Assembly: GCF_009720145.1 (NCBI RefSeq)
Contig: NZ_CP046253.1
Coordinates: 558,001 to 622,000, forward strand
Length of the DNA stretch: 64,000 bases
Direction of reading: 5' to 3'
Origin: Sphingobium sp. CAP-1
GTDB lineage: Bacteria; Pseudomonadota; Alphaproteobacteria; Sphingomonadales; Sphingomonadaceae
Within the stretch, counting starts at the first letter, position 1; each line of letters starts with the position of its first letter. This document shows, piece after piece, positions 17,661 to 26,029 of the stretch. Under the pieces are notes generated by a model. That model was not told the origin of the DNA and did not search any database. It worked only from the letters and a program-made list of their open reading frames with translations. The translations under genes were made by a program, and so were the position numbers.

Positions 17661-17692
17661 TTTCAAAATTTGCGGGAAATGTGCGAAGTTAA
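17661..17692. repeat. 32-bp dispersed repeat, copy 1 (overlaps glycosyltransferase stop)
   Basis: A 32-bp sequence containing TTTGCGGGAAATGTGCGAAG, matched at 30 of 32 positions by the inverse strand of 43015-43046. It overlaps the last codons of the minus-strand glycosyltransferase gene at 17689. Confidence 0.7.
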
Positions 17693-18813
17693 GCGCGGCG
17701 CGTCATCCCCACCACCCGGCCGCGCCTGACCCGATAGTCCCAGCCGCCCCAGACGATGCGGTTGGACATCGCCGCCATCACCTGCACCGCCAAATGCGCC
17801 CATGTCACGGCAAAGGGCGCGACCATGTCCCAGATCAGCGATCGCTGCGCCCTGGCCGCCTGCGCGGCTTCCAGCACGCCGGCGATGATCCGCAACCGCA
17901 CCAGCGCTCGGCCCCACGCCGCGCCATAGCCAACAGCAACCGCCGGCCAACCACCCCAGACCAGCGCCCAGCCCCATGCCGCCGACTGGATCGCGACGAC
18001 ACCCGTCGCCAGCGCCCACATGCCGACGCTATTGGTAACGATATGGCGATATTGTCGCACACCGAAACCCAGCAGATCGGCCGCCTTCCCCTCCAGCGGA
18101 CTGGCCACCAGCAGGTCGCGCACCGGCCGCAGCCGCCGCTTCGCCCGCCATCCGGCCAAGCCAATCGCCATATCATCGGACAGCCGCCCCGCCAGCACGC
18201 GGTCAAGATCGAGCCGATCCGCCACATCCCGCGACAGCGCCATCGCTCCGCCCCAGGGCATGGTCGCGCTGGCGAAGCGCGGCAAGGTCGCCAACTGCAT
18301 TTCCACCGCGCCGACCAGCGCCGCCGTCGCGCCGGCTCCGGGCAGCAACAGCCGGTATCCGGTCGCGATGTCCGCCTTACCCCGCACCAGCGGGAACAGC
18401 AGCCGCCCGACCAGCCGCGCGGGCGGCTCTATATCGGCGTCGATAAAGACCAGCCATTTGTCCTCCGGCCGCAACGACCGCAGCGCCGCGCGCAGCTTGT
18501 GGACCTTCTGCCCCTCATCCTGCGCCACCCCGGCCGCGACGATCTGCACCCACGCGCCTTCCCGCGCCGCCAGCGCCTCCGCCGCAGGACAGTTGCCCGA
18601 TGTCGCGATCAGCAGGCGGAAAGGCGCACTCTGCGCCTTCAGCCGGACGATCAGGGCCGTGCCGCCATCCCAGTCGTCCCGCACGCTCAGGATGACGACC
18701 GCGCCGTCGGGCGCTTCGATCTTGCGATCGGTCGGCAGATTCCGCCAATAATTGACGACGCCCAGCAATGTCAGCGCCTGAAGGCCGATCCAAACCCATA
18801 GCATCGTTACCAT
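17689..18813 (-). CDS. Membrane glycosyltransferase, GT2/GT21 (ceramide-glucosyltransferase-like)
   Basis: The 374-residue protein has an N-terminal membrane anchor (3-22), a GT-A catalytic domain and two to three C-terminal membrane segments (about 258-345). Processive-type signatures are in order: an Asp-rich N-terminal strand, FIDADIEPP (124-132; the DAD metal site), LSDDMAIG (212-219; acidic base) and RQYRH (253-257) in place of the canonical QxxRW. This D1-D2-D3-(Q/R)xxRW layout is that of GT21 ceramide glucosyltransferases. Sphingomonads carry glycosphingolipids instead of typical LPS, so a ceramide acceptor is attractive but inferred. It is divergent from an LpxL-like acyltransferase gene 46 bp away. 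Confidence 0.75.
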   Translation of the reverse strand: MVTMLWVWIGLQALTLLGVVNYWRNLPTDRKIEAPDGAVVILSVRDDWDGGTALIVRLKAQSAPFRLLIATSGNCPAAEALAAREGAWVQIVAAGVAQDEGQKVHKLRAALRSLRPEDKWLVFIDADIEPPARLVGRLLFPLVRGKADIATGYRLLLPGAGATAALVGAVEMQLATLPRFASATMPWGGAMALSRDVADRLDLDRVLAGRLSDDMAIGLAGWRAKRRLRPVRDLLVASPLEGKAADLLGFGVRQYRHIVTNSVGMWALATGVVAIQSAAWGWALVWGGWPAVAVGYGAAWGRALVRLRIIAGVLEAAQAARAQRSLIWDMVAPFAVTWAHLAVQVMAAMSNRIVWGGWDYRVRRGRVVGMTRRA

Positions 18814-18859
18814 CCGCGCCCCTTTACCGCCTCATCTGCTGCTGTATGACGCTTGGACG

Positions 18860-19702
18860 ATGCTCTCCAACCCCTTTCTCTTCTTCCTGATGCGCTGGCT
18901 CCCCACCCCGATCGCCTCCTGGCTCGGCGGCTGGCTGTCGGCGCATGTCGCCCGCCCGCGCATGACATTGCGCGACGCCCGCGCCCGCGCCAATCTCGCG
19001 ATCCTGCGGCCCGATCTGCCAGCGGCGGAGCGAGAGGCGATGCTGACCCGGCGCTGGGTCAATATCGGCCGCACCATGGGCGAACTGGCCAATATCGACC
19101 GGCTGGTGAACGACGCCCATGTGACCGTGATCGATCCCGCCGCTTATCAGGCCGTGCTGGACGGCCCCGGCCCGATGATCGCCTTCACCTGTCACCTCGG
19201 CAACTGGGACTTGCTGGCCGCCCATATCAAATGGTCGACCGACCGGCCGGGGCTGGGCGTCTATGAAGACCCGCATGACCCGAAGATCGCGGCCCAGCTC
19301 AAGAAAGCCCGCTCCAGCTATATGGGCGAGGCGATCGGTGGCGAGGGCGCCGCGCGCGGCGTGCTGAAGCATCTGACCCAGAAGGACCGCGCCACCCTCT
19401 ATATATTGGCGGACGAACGGCGCGACCGGCAGGTCTGGTTCCCGACCTTCGGCCGGCCGATCGAACCGTCGGGCAATCTGTCGATCGCGCTGCGGCTGGC
19501 ACGCAAGGTCGGGGCGAAATTCCTGCCCTTCTACCTGATCCGCACCAGCGGCCCGCATTTCGAACTCCACTGGCGCGAACCGCTCGATCCCGCGACGATG
19601 AGCGACGCGGACATCGTCGCCGCGCTCGACGCCTTTCTGGGCGACGCCTGCATCGCCCATGCCGACCAGTGGCTGGCGCTGCACGATATGGACCTGAGCT
19701 GA
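18860..19702 (+). CDS. LpxL/HtrB-type lysophospholipid acyltransferase family protein
   Basis: The 280-residue protein has an N-terminal hydrophobic anchor and the HX4D acyltransferase motif CHLGNWD (His112, Asp117), then a LADERRDRQVWFPTFGRPIEPS block in the position where LpxL proteins bind acyl donor. LpxL enzymes add secondary acyl chains to lipid A; in sphingomonads the acceptor could also be another outer-membrane lipid. The gene is divergent from the GT21-like gene, suggesting a shared promoter region and linked roles in envelope lipid assembly. Confidence 0.85.
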   Translation: MLSNPFLFFLMRWLPTPIASWLGGWLSAHVARPRMTLRDARARANLAILRPDLPAAEREAMLTRRWVNIGRTMGELANIDRLVNDAHVTVIDPAAYQAVLDGPGPMIAFTCHLGNWDLLAAHIKWSTDRPGLGVYEDPHDPKIAAQLKKARSSYMGEAIGGEGAARGVLKHLTQKDRATLYILADERRDRQVWFPTFGRPIEPSGNLSIALRLARKVGAKFLPFYLIRTSGPHFELHWREPLDPATMSDADIVAALDAFLGDACIAHADQWLALHDMDLS

Positions 19703-19747
19703 GCCGACCATGTGACTTGCGCGCCCTTCCCCGCTAAAGCGCCATCC

Positions 19748-20392
19748 ATGTCCCGACTCGCGATCAAGATTTGCGGCCTCTCGACGCCCGACACGCTGGG
19801 CGCAGCCGTGCGCGCCGGCGCCAGCCATGTCGGCTTCGTCCATTTCCCCAAAAGCCCGCGCCATGTCGAAGCCGACCGGATCAAGGCGCTGGCCGCCACC
19901 ATCCCGGCCCATGTCGAACGGGTCGCGGTGGTGGTGGACGCCGATGATGATCAGCTTGCCCGACTGACCGGCACCGGCGCGCTGACGGCGCTGCAACTGC
20001 ACGGCAAGGAAAGCCCGGAGCGCGTCGCCGCCATCCGCCAGCGCTTCGGCCTGCCGGTATGGAAGGCGATTGCGGTCAAGACCCGCGCCGACATCGACGG
20101 CGCCAGCGCCTATGCCGGTGCAGTCGACCGCCTGCTGTTCGACGCCAAGACGCCCGACGGCGCGGCCCTGCCCGGCGGCATGGGGCTGCGCTTCGACTGG
20201 ACGCTGCTGCGCGGCCTCGCCATCCCCGCCCCCTGGGGTCTGTCCGGCGGCCTCGGCATAGACAATGTGGCCGAGGCGATCCGCATCACCGGCGCGCCGT
20301 TGATCGACGTTTCTTCCGGCGTCGAAAGCGCGCCGGGCATCAAGAGTGTGGACAAGATCATGGCCTTCTGCAAAGCGGTTGGGCCATGTTGA
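19748..20392 (+). CDS. trpF: Phosphoribosylanthranilate isomerase
   Basis: The 214-residue TIM-barrel enzyme converts N-(5-phosphoribosyl)anthranilate to CdRP in tryptophan synthesis. Family blocks are in order: KICGLSTPDTL with the catalytic Cys, GFVHFPKSPRHV, VVVDADDDQL, LQLHGKESPERV, LLFDAK (catalytic Asp), LSGGLGIDNV and the phosphate site VSSGVESAPGIKS. I start at ATG 19748, which gives the standard N-terminus; an earlier frame adds 12 unrelated residues. It begins the trpF-trpB-trpA-accD-folC run typical of alphaproteobacteria. Confidence 0.97.
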   Translation: MSRLAIKICGLSTPDTLGAAVRAGASHVGFVHFPKSPRHVEADRIKALAATIPAHVERVAVVVDADDDQLARLTGTGALTALQLHGKESPERVAAIRQRFGLPVWKAIAVKTRADIDGASAYAGAVDRLLFDAKTPDGAALPGGMGLRFDWTLLRGLAIPAPWGLSGGLGIDNVAEAIRITGAPLIDVSSGVESAPGIKSVDKIMAFCKAVGPC

Positions 20393-20489
20393 CGCTGAAC
20401 GCCCCCGCCATGCGCATCGAAGGACGATGGCGCTGATCGCTTCCCCCTAACCGAAGCGAACGCCCCTATTTGTCCTTGGAAAGATAGTC

Positions 20490-21731
20490 ATGACCGATAC
20501 ACTGACCCTGCCGAACAGCCTCCGCAGCCAGCCTGACGCCAACGGCCATTTCGGCGCGTTCGGCGGCCGTTATGTCGCCGAAACGCTGATGCCGCTGATC
20601 CTGGAACTGGAGAAGGTCTATAAGGCGGCCAAGGCCGATCCCGCCTTCGACGCGGAATATGCCGAACTGCTGCGTTCCTATGTCGGCCGGCCCAACCCGC
20701 TATATTATGCGCAGCGACTGACCGAAGCGCTGCGCGCCAAGGCGCCTGCCGGCAAGGGTGCGAAAATCTACCTCAAGCGCGAGGAACTCAACCACACCGG
20801 CGCGCACAAGATCAACAATTGCATCGGCCAGGCACTGCTCGCCCGCCGCATGGGCAAGAAGAAGGTGATCGCCGAAACCGGCGCGGGCCAGCACGGCGTC
20901 GCCACCGCGACCGTCGCCGCCCTGTTCGGCATGGAATGCAAGATCTTCATGGGCGCCAAGGATGTCGAGCGGCAGAAGCCCAACGTCTTTCGCATGAAGC
21001 TGCTGGGCGCGGAAGTGATCCCGGTCCATTCGGGATCGTCCACGCTCAAGGATTCGATGAACGACGCGCTGCGCCACTGGGTGTCGAACGTGCATGACAC
21101 ATTCTACATCATCGGCACCGCCGCTGGCCCGCACCCCTATCCCGAACTGGTTCGCGATTTCCAGTCGATCATCGGCAAGGAAATCCGCAGCCAGATCATG
21201 GAGGCCGAAGGCCGCCTGCCCGACATGCTGATCGCCCCGGTGGGCGGCGGCTCCAACGCGATCGGCATGTTCCATCCCTTCCTGGACGACAGCGAGGTCG
21301 CGATGATCGGCGTCGAAGCGGCGGGCGAGGGGCTGGACAAGAAACATGCCGCGAGCCTTGCGGGCGGCAAGTCCGGCATCCTGCACGGCAACCGCACTTA
21401 CCTCCTTCAGGACGAGGACGGCCAGATCACCGAAGCGCACAGCATTTCCGCCGGCCTCGATTATCCCGGCATCGGCCCGGAGCATAGCTGGCTGCACGAG
21501 ATCGGCCGGGTGAAATATCTGCCGATCAGGGATGACGAGGCGCTGGAGAGCTTCCAGACCCTTTCCCGGCTCGAAGGCATCATCCCCGCGCTCGAATCCG
21601 CCCATGCCGTGGCGGCGGCGCAGCAGGTCGCGCCGACGCTGGACGCGGACAAGATCATCGTCGTCAATCTGTCGGGTCGGGGGGACAAGGACATCTTCAC
21701 CGTCGCCGACGCGCTGGGAGTGGAGATGTGA
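20490..21731 (+). CDS. trpB: Tryptophan synthase beta chain
   Basis: The 413-residue PLP enzyme condenses indole with serine. The PLP lysine is Lys107 in HTGAHKINN. ETGAGQHGVATA and the phosphate-binding GGGSNAIG loop are present, as is the C-terminal LSGRGDKD. The preceding 97 bp after trpF hold no gene; a TTGTCCTTGGAAAG stretch with a GGAAAG ribosome site precedes the ATG. The trpA start overlaps or nearly abuts its stop, so beta and alpha chains are made in step. Confidence 0.98.
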   Translation: MTDTLTLPNSLRSQPDANGHFGAFGGRYVAETLMPLILELEKVYKAAKADPAFDAEYAELLRSYVGRPNPLYYAQRLTEALRAKAPAGKGAKIYLKREELNHTGAHKINNCIGQALLARRMGKKKVIAETGAGQHGVATATVAALFGMECKIFMGAKDVERQKPNVFRMKLLGAEVIPVHSGSSTLKDSMNDALRHWVSNVHDTFYIIGTAAGPHPYPELVRDFQSIIGKEIRSQIMEAEGRLPDMLIAPVGGGSNAIGMFHPFLDDSEVAMIGVEAAGEGLDKKHAASLAGGKSGILHGNRTYLLQDEDGQITEAHSISAGLDYPGIGPEHSWLHEIGRVKYLPIRDDEALESFQTLSRLEGIIPALESAHAVAAAQQVAPTLDADKIIVVNLSGRGDKDIFTVADALGVEM

Positions 21732-21733
21732 GC

Positions 21734-22552
21734 ATGACCGATCGCCTCTCCACCCGTTTCGCCGCCTGCAAGGCGCAGGGCCGCGCCGCGCTCATCACCT
21801 TCGTCACCGCCGGCGATCCTGATGTCGCGGCGACGCCCGCCATCCTCGACGCGCTGGTCGCGGGCGGGGCCGACATCATCGAACTGGGTATGCCCTTCAC
21901 CGATCCGATGGCAGACGGCCCGGCGATCGAACTGGCGAACCTGCGCAGCCTGGGGTCCGGCACCAGGACGAAGGACATTTTCGCCCTCGCCGCCGATTTT
22001 CGCGCGCGCCACCCCGACACGCCGCTGATCCTGATGGGCTATGCCAATCCGATGCTGGTACGCGGATCGGACTGGTTCGCAGGCCAGTGCAAGGCGGCCG
22101 GTGTCGATGGCGTGATCTGCGTCGACATTCCGCCGGAGGAAGATGCCGAACTCGGCCCCGCCCTGCGCGCGGCCGGCGTCCATCTCGTCCGCCTCGCCAC
22201 ACCGACCACCGACGCGGCCCGCCTGCCCGCCGTGCTGGAGGGCGCCAGCGGCTTCCTCTACCATGTCGCCGTCGCCGGCATCACCGGCAAGCAGCAGGCG
22301 GCGCAGGCGTCGATCGAAATGGCGGTCGAGAGGCTGAAGGCCGCCACCGGCCTGCCGATCGCGGTCGGCTTTGGCGTCCGCACCCCCGAACAGGCCACCG
22401 CCATCGGCCGCATCGCCGACGGCGTGGTGGTCGGCTCCGCCATTGTTGATATTGTCGGCAGCCATGGCGATGCCGCCGCGCCCTTCGTGCAGGATTTCGT
22501 CACGTCGCTCAGCGACGCCCTTCTTCCCCGAACCCAGGAGACAGCCGCATGA
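21734..22552 (+). CDS. trpA: Tryptophan synthase alpha chain
   Basis: The roughly 272-residue TIM barrel cleaves indole-3-glycerol phosphate and channels indole to TrpB. Catalytic Glu is in DIIELGMPFTDPMADGP and catalytic Asp in GVICVDIPPEED. The FLYHVAVAGITG and VGFGVRTPEQ blocks bind substrate phosphate. A GTG at 21728 overlapping the trpB stop is an alternative start; I prefer ATG 21734 (MTDRLSTRF). The stop overlaps the accD ATG. Confidence 0.97.
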   Translation: MTDRLSTRFAACKAQGRAALITFVTAGDPDVAATPAILDALVAGGADIIELGMPFTDPMADGPAIELANLRSLGSGTRTKDIFALAADFRARHPDTPLILMGYANPMLVRGSDWFAGQCKAAGVDGVICVDIPPEEDAELGPALRAAGVHLVRLATPTTDAARLPAVLEGASGFLYHVAVAGITGKQQAAQASIEMAVERLKAATGLPIAVGFGVRTPEQATAIGRIADGVVVGSAIVDIVGSHGDAAAPFVQDFVTSLSDALLPRTQETAA

Positions 22553-23397
22553 GCTGGATCAACCGCGTTCGCAACGCCCTCCTTTTCACCAAGAAGGAAG
22601 CCACCGCCGAAACGCTGTGGCACAAATGCCCGTCCTGCAAGGAAATGATCTTCATCAAGGAATGGGAGGAAAATCTCTCCGTCTGTCCGCGCTGTGACCA
22701 TCATGGACGGATCGGGCCGATGGACCGGTTCGAACAGATATTGGATGCCGGCTTCATCCTGCTGCCGACGCCGCATGTGGCCGAAGACCCGCTCAAGTTC
22801 CGCGATTCCAAGCGCTATCCCGACCGGATCAAGGCCGCCCGCGCCTCCACCGGGGATCAGGACGCGCTGATCAACGCGCGCGGCGCGATCGACGATGTGC
22901 CGCTGGTCATGGGCGTGCAGAATTTCGCCTTCATGGGCGGATCGATGGGCATGGGCGTGGGCGCGGCCTTCATCCAGGGCGTCAATGATGCGATCGCCCA
23001 TAAATGCCCCTATGTCATCTTCACCGCCGCCGGCGGCGCACGGATGCAGGAGGGCATTCTCTCCCTGATGCAGATGCCGCGTTCGACCGTGGCGATCCAG
23101 AAGCTGCACGCGGCGGGCCTGCCCTATATCGTCGTGCTGACCGATCCGACCACCGGCGGCGTCACCGCCAGCTACGCGATGCTGGGCGACATCCAGATCG
23201 CCGAGCCGAATGCCCTGATCGGTTTCGCCGGCCAGCGCGTGATCGAAAGCACGATCCGCGAAAAACTGCCCGAAGGCTTCCAGCGGGCCGAATATCTGCT
23301 CGACCACGGGATGCTCGACATGGTGGTCCATCGCAGCGAACTGCGCGATACGCTGGCGCGGGTGATCGGTTATCTGACGCCGCGCGCAGCAGCCTGA
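22549..23397 (+). CDS. accD: Acetyl-CoA carboxylase carboxyltransferase subunit beta
   Basis: The 282-residue subunit has an N-terminal zinc ribbon with four cysteines (Cys27, Cys30, Cys46, Cys49) and the crotonase-like carboxyltransferase domain (AAGGARMQEG, DPTTGGVTASYAMLGD, GFAGQRVIE). With AccA it transfers carboxyl from biotin-BCCP to acetyl-CoA, the first step of fatty-acid synthesis. It is translationally coupled to trpA (ATGA overlap), as in many alphaproteobacteria. Confidence 0.98.
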   Translation: MSWINRVRNALLFTKKEATAETLWHKCPSCKEMIFIKEWEENLSVCPRCDHHGRIGPMDRFEQILDAGFILLPTPHVAEDPLKFRDSKRYPDRIKAARASTGDQDALINARGAIDDVPLVMGVQNFAFMGGSMGMGVGAAFIQGVNDAIAHKCPYVIFTAAGGARMQEGILSLMQMPRSTVAIQKLHAAGLPYIVVLTDPTTGGVTASYAMLGDIQIAEPNALIGFAGQRVIESTIREKLPEGFQRAEYLLDHGMLDMVVHRSELRDTLARVIGYLTPRAAA

Positions 23398-23434
23398 CAG
23401 CAAGATAGTAGCGCGATAGGGGGAGCAAGCGCGC

Positions 23435-24775
23435 ATGGCCGACCACGCCGTTTCGGACGATCCACAGGTGCAGGCGCAGCTTGACCGGCTCTGGTCGCTC
23501 TCCCCCGGTGCCGACGTGCTGGGGCTGGAGCGGATCACCCGCCTGCTGGAGCGGCTGGGCGATCCGCATCGCGCCCTGCCGCCGGTTTTCCATGTCGCCG
23601 GCACCAATGGCAAGGGGTCGACCTGCGCCTTCCTGCGTGCGGCGATGGAAGCGGACGGCAAGAGCGTCCATGTCTTTACCTCGCCCCATCTGGTGCGCTT
23701 CAACGAGCGTATCCGCGTATCGGGCCAGTTGGTCGGCGACGATCAGTTGGCCCGCTATCTGGAGCGCGTCCTCGACGCTTCAGAAAGAGCGGGGGCGGAT
23801 GGCGTGAACGCCAGCTTCTTCGAAATCACCACCGCCGCCGCCTTCCTCGCCTTTGCCGAGCATGAGGCCGACGCCTGCATTATCGAAGTCGGACTTGGCG
23901 GAAGGCTGGATGCGACCAATGTGATCGTCGATCCGGCGGTGTGCGGCATCGCCCAGTTGGGCATCGACCATCAGGCATTTCTGGGCGACACACTGGACAA
24001 GATCGCCGCCGAAAAGGCCGGCATCGCCAAGCCCGGCGCGGCGCTGGTGACGCAACGCTATCCCGAAGCACTGCATCCGATCATGCAGGCGGCAGCGGCA
24101 GGTGCCAACACGTCCTGGATCGGTCAGGGCGAAGGGTGGGACGCCGCTGTCTATCGCGATCGGCTCCATTATCGCGACGATCTGGGCCGGATCGACACGC
24201 CGCTGCCGCGCCTCGCCGGCGCGCATCAAGTGCAGAATGCCGCGCTCGCCTTCGCGATGCTGCGCCATCAGGACGCCGTGCCGCTCCCCGAAGCCGCGCT
24301 CAAGGCCGCGCCACTGTGGGCGCACTGGCCCGCCCGGCTCCAGCGGCTGGAACAGGGACCGCTGCTTGCCCCCCTGCCCGAAGGAACGATCGCCTGGCTT
24401 GATGGCGGCCATAATGCCGGCGCGGGTGAGGCGATCGGCGCCTATTTCACCAGCGACCGGCTGGAGGGGCAAAAGCTGCACCTCATCATCGGCATGTTGG
24501 CGAACAAGGAAGTGGACGCCTTCCTTGCACCCTTCGCTGGCAAGATCGCGCATATCCACGCGCTGCCGGTGCCGGGGCATGAGCATCATCCGCCCGAACG
24601 CTTCGCCGCGATCGCCAGCCAATGGGGCATCACCTGTACTCCCCACGCCACGCCGGCAGACGCGATCCGCGCCGTGGCTGCATCTGCCGGCGTCATGCCG
24701 CCCAAGCTGCTGATCGGCGGGTCGCTTTATCTGGCGGGCGAGATTCTGCGATTAAACGCACAATTGCCCGATTGA
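23435..24775 (+). CDS. folC: Bifunctional dihydrofolate synthase / folylpolyglutamate synthase
   Basis: The 446-residue Mur-ligase-family enzyme adds glutamate to dihydropteroate and then extends folate polyglutamates. The P-loop is AGTNGKGSTCAF. FTSPHLVRFNERIRV, the IIEVGLGGRLDATNV metal-binding block and HxxFLGDTLDKIAAEKAGI are all present, as is the C-terminal domain WLDGGHNAGAGEA. It follows accD by 37 bp and ends the trp-acc-fol run. Confidence 0.97.
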   Translation: MADHAVSDDPQVQAQLDRLWSLSPGADVLGLERITRLLERLGDPHRALPPVFHVAGTNGKGSTCAFLRAAMEADGKSVHVFTSPHLVRFNERIRVSGQLVGDDQLARYLERVLDASERAGADGVNASFFEITTAAAFLAFAEHEADACIIEVGLGGRLDATNVIVDPAVCGIAQLGIDHQAFLGDTLDKIAAEKAGIAKPGAALVTQRYPEALHPIMQAAAAGANTSWIGQGEGWDAAVYRDRLHYRDDLGRIDTPLPRLAGAHQVQNAALAFAMLRHQDAVPLPEAALKAAPLWAHWPARLQRLEQGPLLAPLPEGTIAWLDGGHNAGAGEAIGAYFTSDRLEGQKLHLIIGMLANKEVDAFLAPFAGKIAHIHALPVPGHEHHPPERFAAIASQWGITCTPHATPADAIRAVAASAGVMPPKLLIGGSLYLAGEILRLNAQLPD

Positions 24776-24842
24776 AATAACTTGCGAATGACTCGCAATA
24801 GCCTATTCTGCGGTGACTGACCAACGCAGAAGGCGCGATTCT

Positions 24843-25283
24843 ATGGCTTATGGAGAGACTTCCCCCCTCGACCTGCCCCGTCCCATTCCGGGCGGCTATG
24901 GCAATCGCCTGTTCCTGTTCGTAATGCGCCGGATGGCGACGGCGGGGGTCAATGACGCCCATGCCGCCAATGCGATGCTGGGCGCGTTCGGCCGCAGCTA
25001 TCGCCGGCCGCTGGTGCTGATGCGTGCGATGATGCTGGAACTGGCACGAGCGTCGAGCCGCAAGATATTGGTCGCGCCCTGCTGCTGCGCACGTATGACC
25101 GCCGACGAGGGGCTGATGATGCAGGCGACGGGCGAAGCGCTACGCGATCCCAACGCCGCCTATGACCGGGTGAGCGAATTGCTGGGCAACGACCATGCGC
25201 TGGGGGCGCTGACCTGCCTCCAGGCGGTGGCGCAGGCCCATGCGGACCTGGGCCGGCCGCTGGACCTTTACGCGGCAGGTTAG
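24843..25283 (+). CDS. DUF6628-type conserved hypothetical protein
   Basis: The 146-residue helical protein is found mainly in sphingomonads. The sequence has a conserved cysteine cluster (APCCCARMTADE) and a 'NRLFLFVMRRMATAGVNDAHAANAM' block. The cluster CCC could bind metal or be redox active, but no function is known. I start at ATG 24843; ten additional upstream residues are possible. It is convergent with the TPR gene at 25280, their ends overlapping by 4 bp. Confidence 0.7.
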   Translation: MAYGETSPLDLPRPIPGGYGNRLFLFVMRRMATAGVNDAHAANAMLGAFGRSYRRPLVLMRAMMLELARASSRKILVAPCCCARMTADEGLMMQATGEALRDPNAAYDRVSELLGNDHALGALTCLQAVAQAHADLGRPLDLYAAG

Positions 25284-26029
25284 GCCCGTCGCAATTCAGC
25301 CAGCCGTTCGTCCGCCCAGCGATACATCTCCGCCTGCGCCGCACGCTGCGTCCGGTCCATCCGCCTTGCGCACCGCTCGACCTCTTCCAGGATCGCCTCC
25401 GCCCGGCGCGTATCGCCCTGTTGCAGCAGGAAGGCGGCATAGTGGCAACGGGCTTCCTCGCCCGCGATCCGCTCGACCAGTTCCTCGAACAGGGTCCGCG
25501 CTTCGGCGCTGCGATTGAGGTCGGCGAGGATGCGCGCCCGCAACAGGGCGCGCCGATCCCATTCGCTGCCGCGCGCCAGTTCGGGCGCGGCCTCCAGCAG
25601 GCGCAGCGCCTCGCCGCTATCGCCCCGCTCGAACAGCACGCCGGCTAGCTTGACCTGCGTGCCCCAGTCATTGCCGGGTCCAAGCGCCAGCGCCCTGCGA
25701 TAGGCTTGCCCGGCCTCCGCATACCGGTGCCGCGCCGCCTGCGCATCGCCCAGCGCGATATGGTTGGCGGCGGTGTCGGCCAGGTCCAGCGCGCGCTCGG
25801 CGTCACGCACCGCCCGTTCGGGATCGACCTTCCCCACAACCTGCGCCCGCGCGGTGCGGACATGACGGTTGTTCCAATGCTGCGGCAACACCTCCAGCAT
25901 CACATAGGCGAAGCAACCGAGCAGCGAAAAAAGCATGATGAACAACAGCCACATCTGGTTGCGGCCCGACCGGATGGCGTGGACGGCGCAAATGATCTGG
26001 AGGCAGAGCGAGGCGACGAGGAAGATCAT
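25280..26029 (-). CDS. Membrane-anchored TPR protein
   Basis: The 249-residue protein has two N-terminal membrane helices (about 1-17 and 26-48, with the LLFIMLFSLLGCFAYVMLEV segment) then TPR helices: AANHIALGDAQAARHRYAEAGQAYRRAL, QVKLAGVLFERGDSGEALRLLEA and CHYAAFLLQQGDTRRAEAIL. Its ATG overlaps the stop of the ampG-like gene upstream by 4 bp, so the two are co-translated. A scaffold role at the inner membrane is likely but unproven. Confidence 0.8.
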   Translation of the reverse strand: MIFLVASLCLQIICAVHAIRSGRNQMWLLFIMLFSLLGCFAYVMLEVLPQHWNNRHVRTARAQVVGKVDPERAVRDAERALDLADTAANHIALGDAQAARHRYAEAGQAYRRALALGPGNDWGTQVKLAGVLFERGDSGEALRLLEAAPELARGSEWDRRALLRARILADLNRSAEARTLFEELVERIAGEEARCHYAAFLLQQGDTRRAEAILEEVERCARRMDRTQRAAQAEMYRWADERLAELRRA

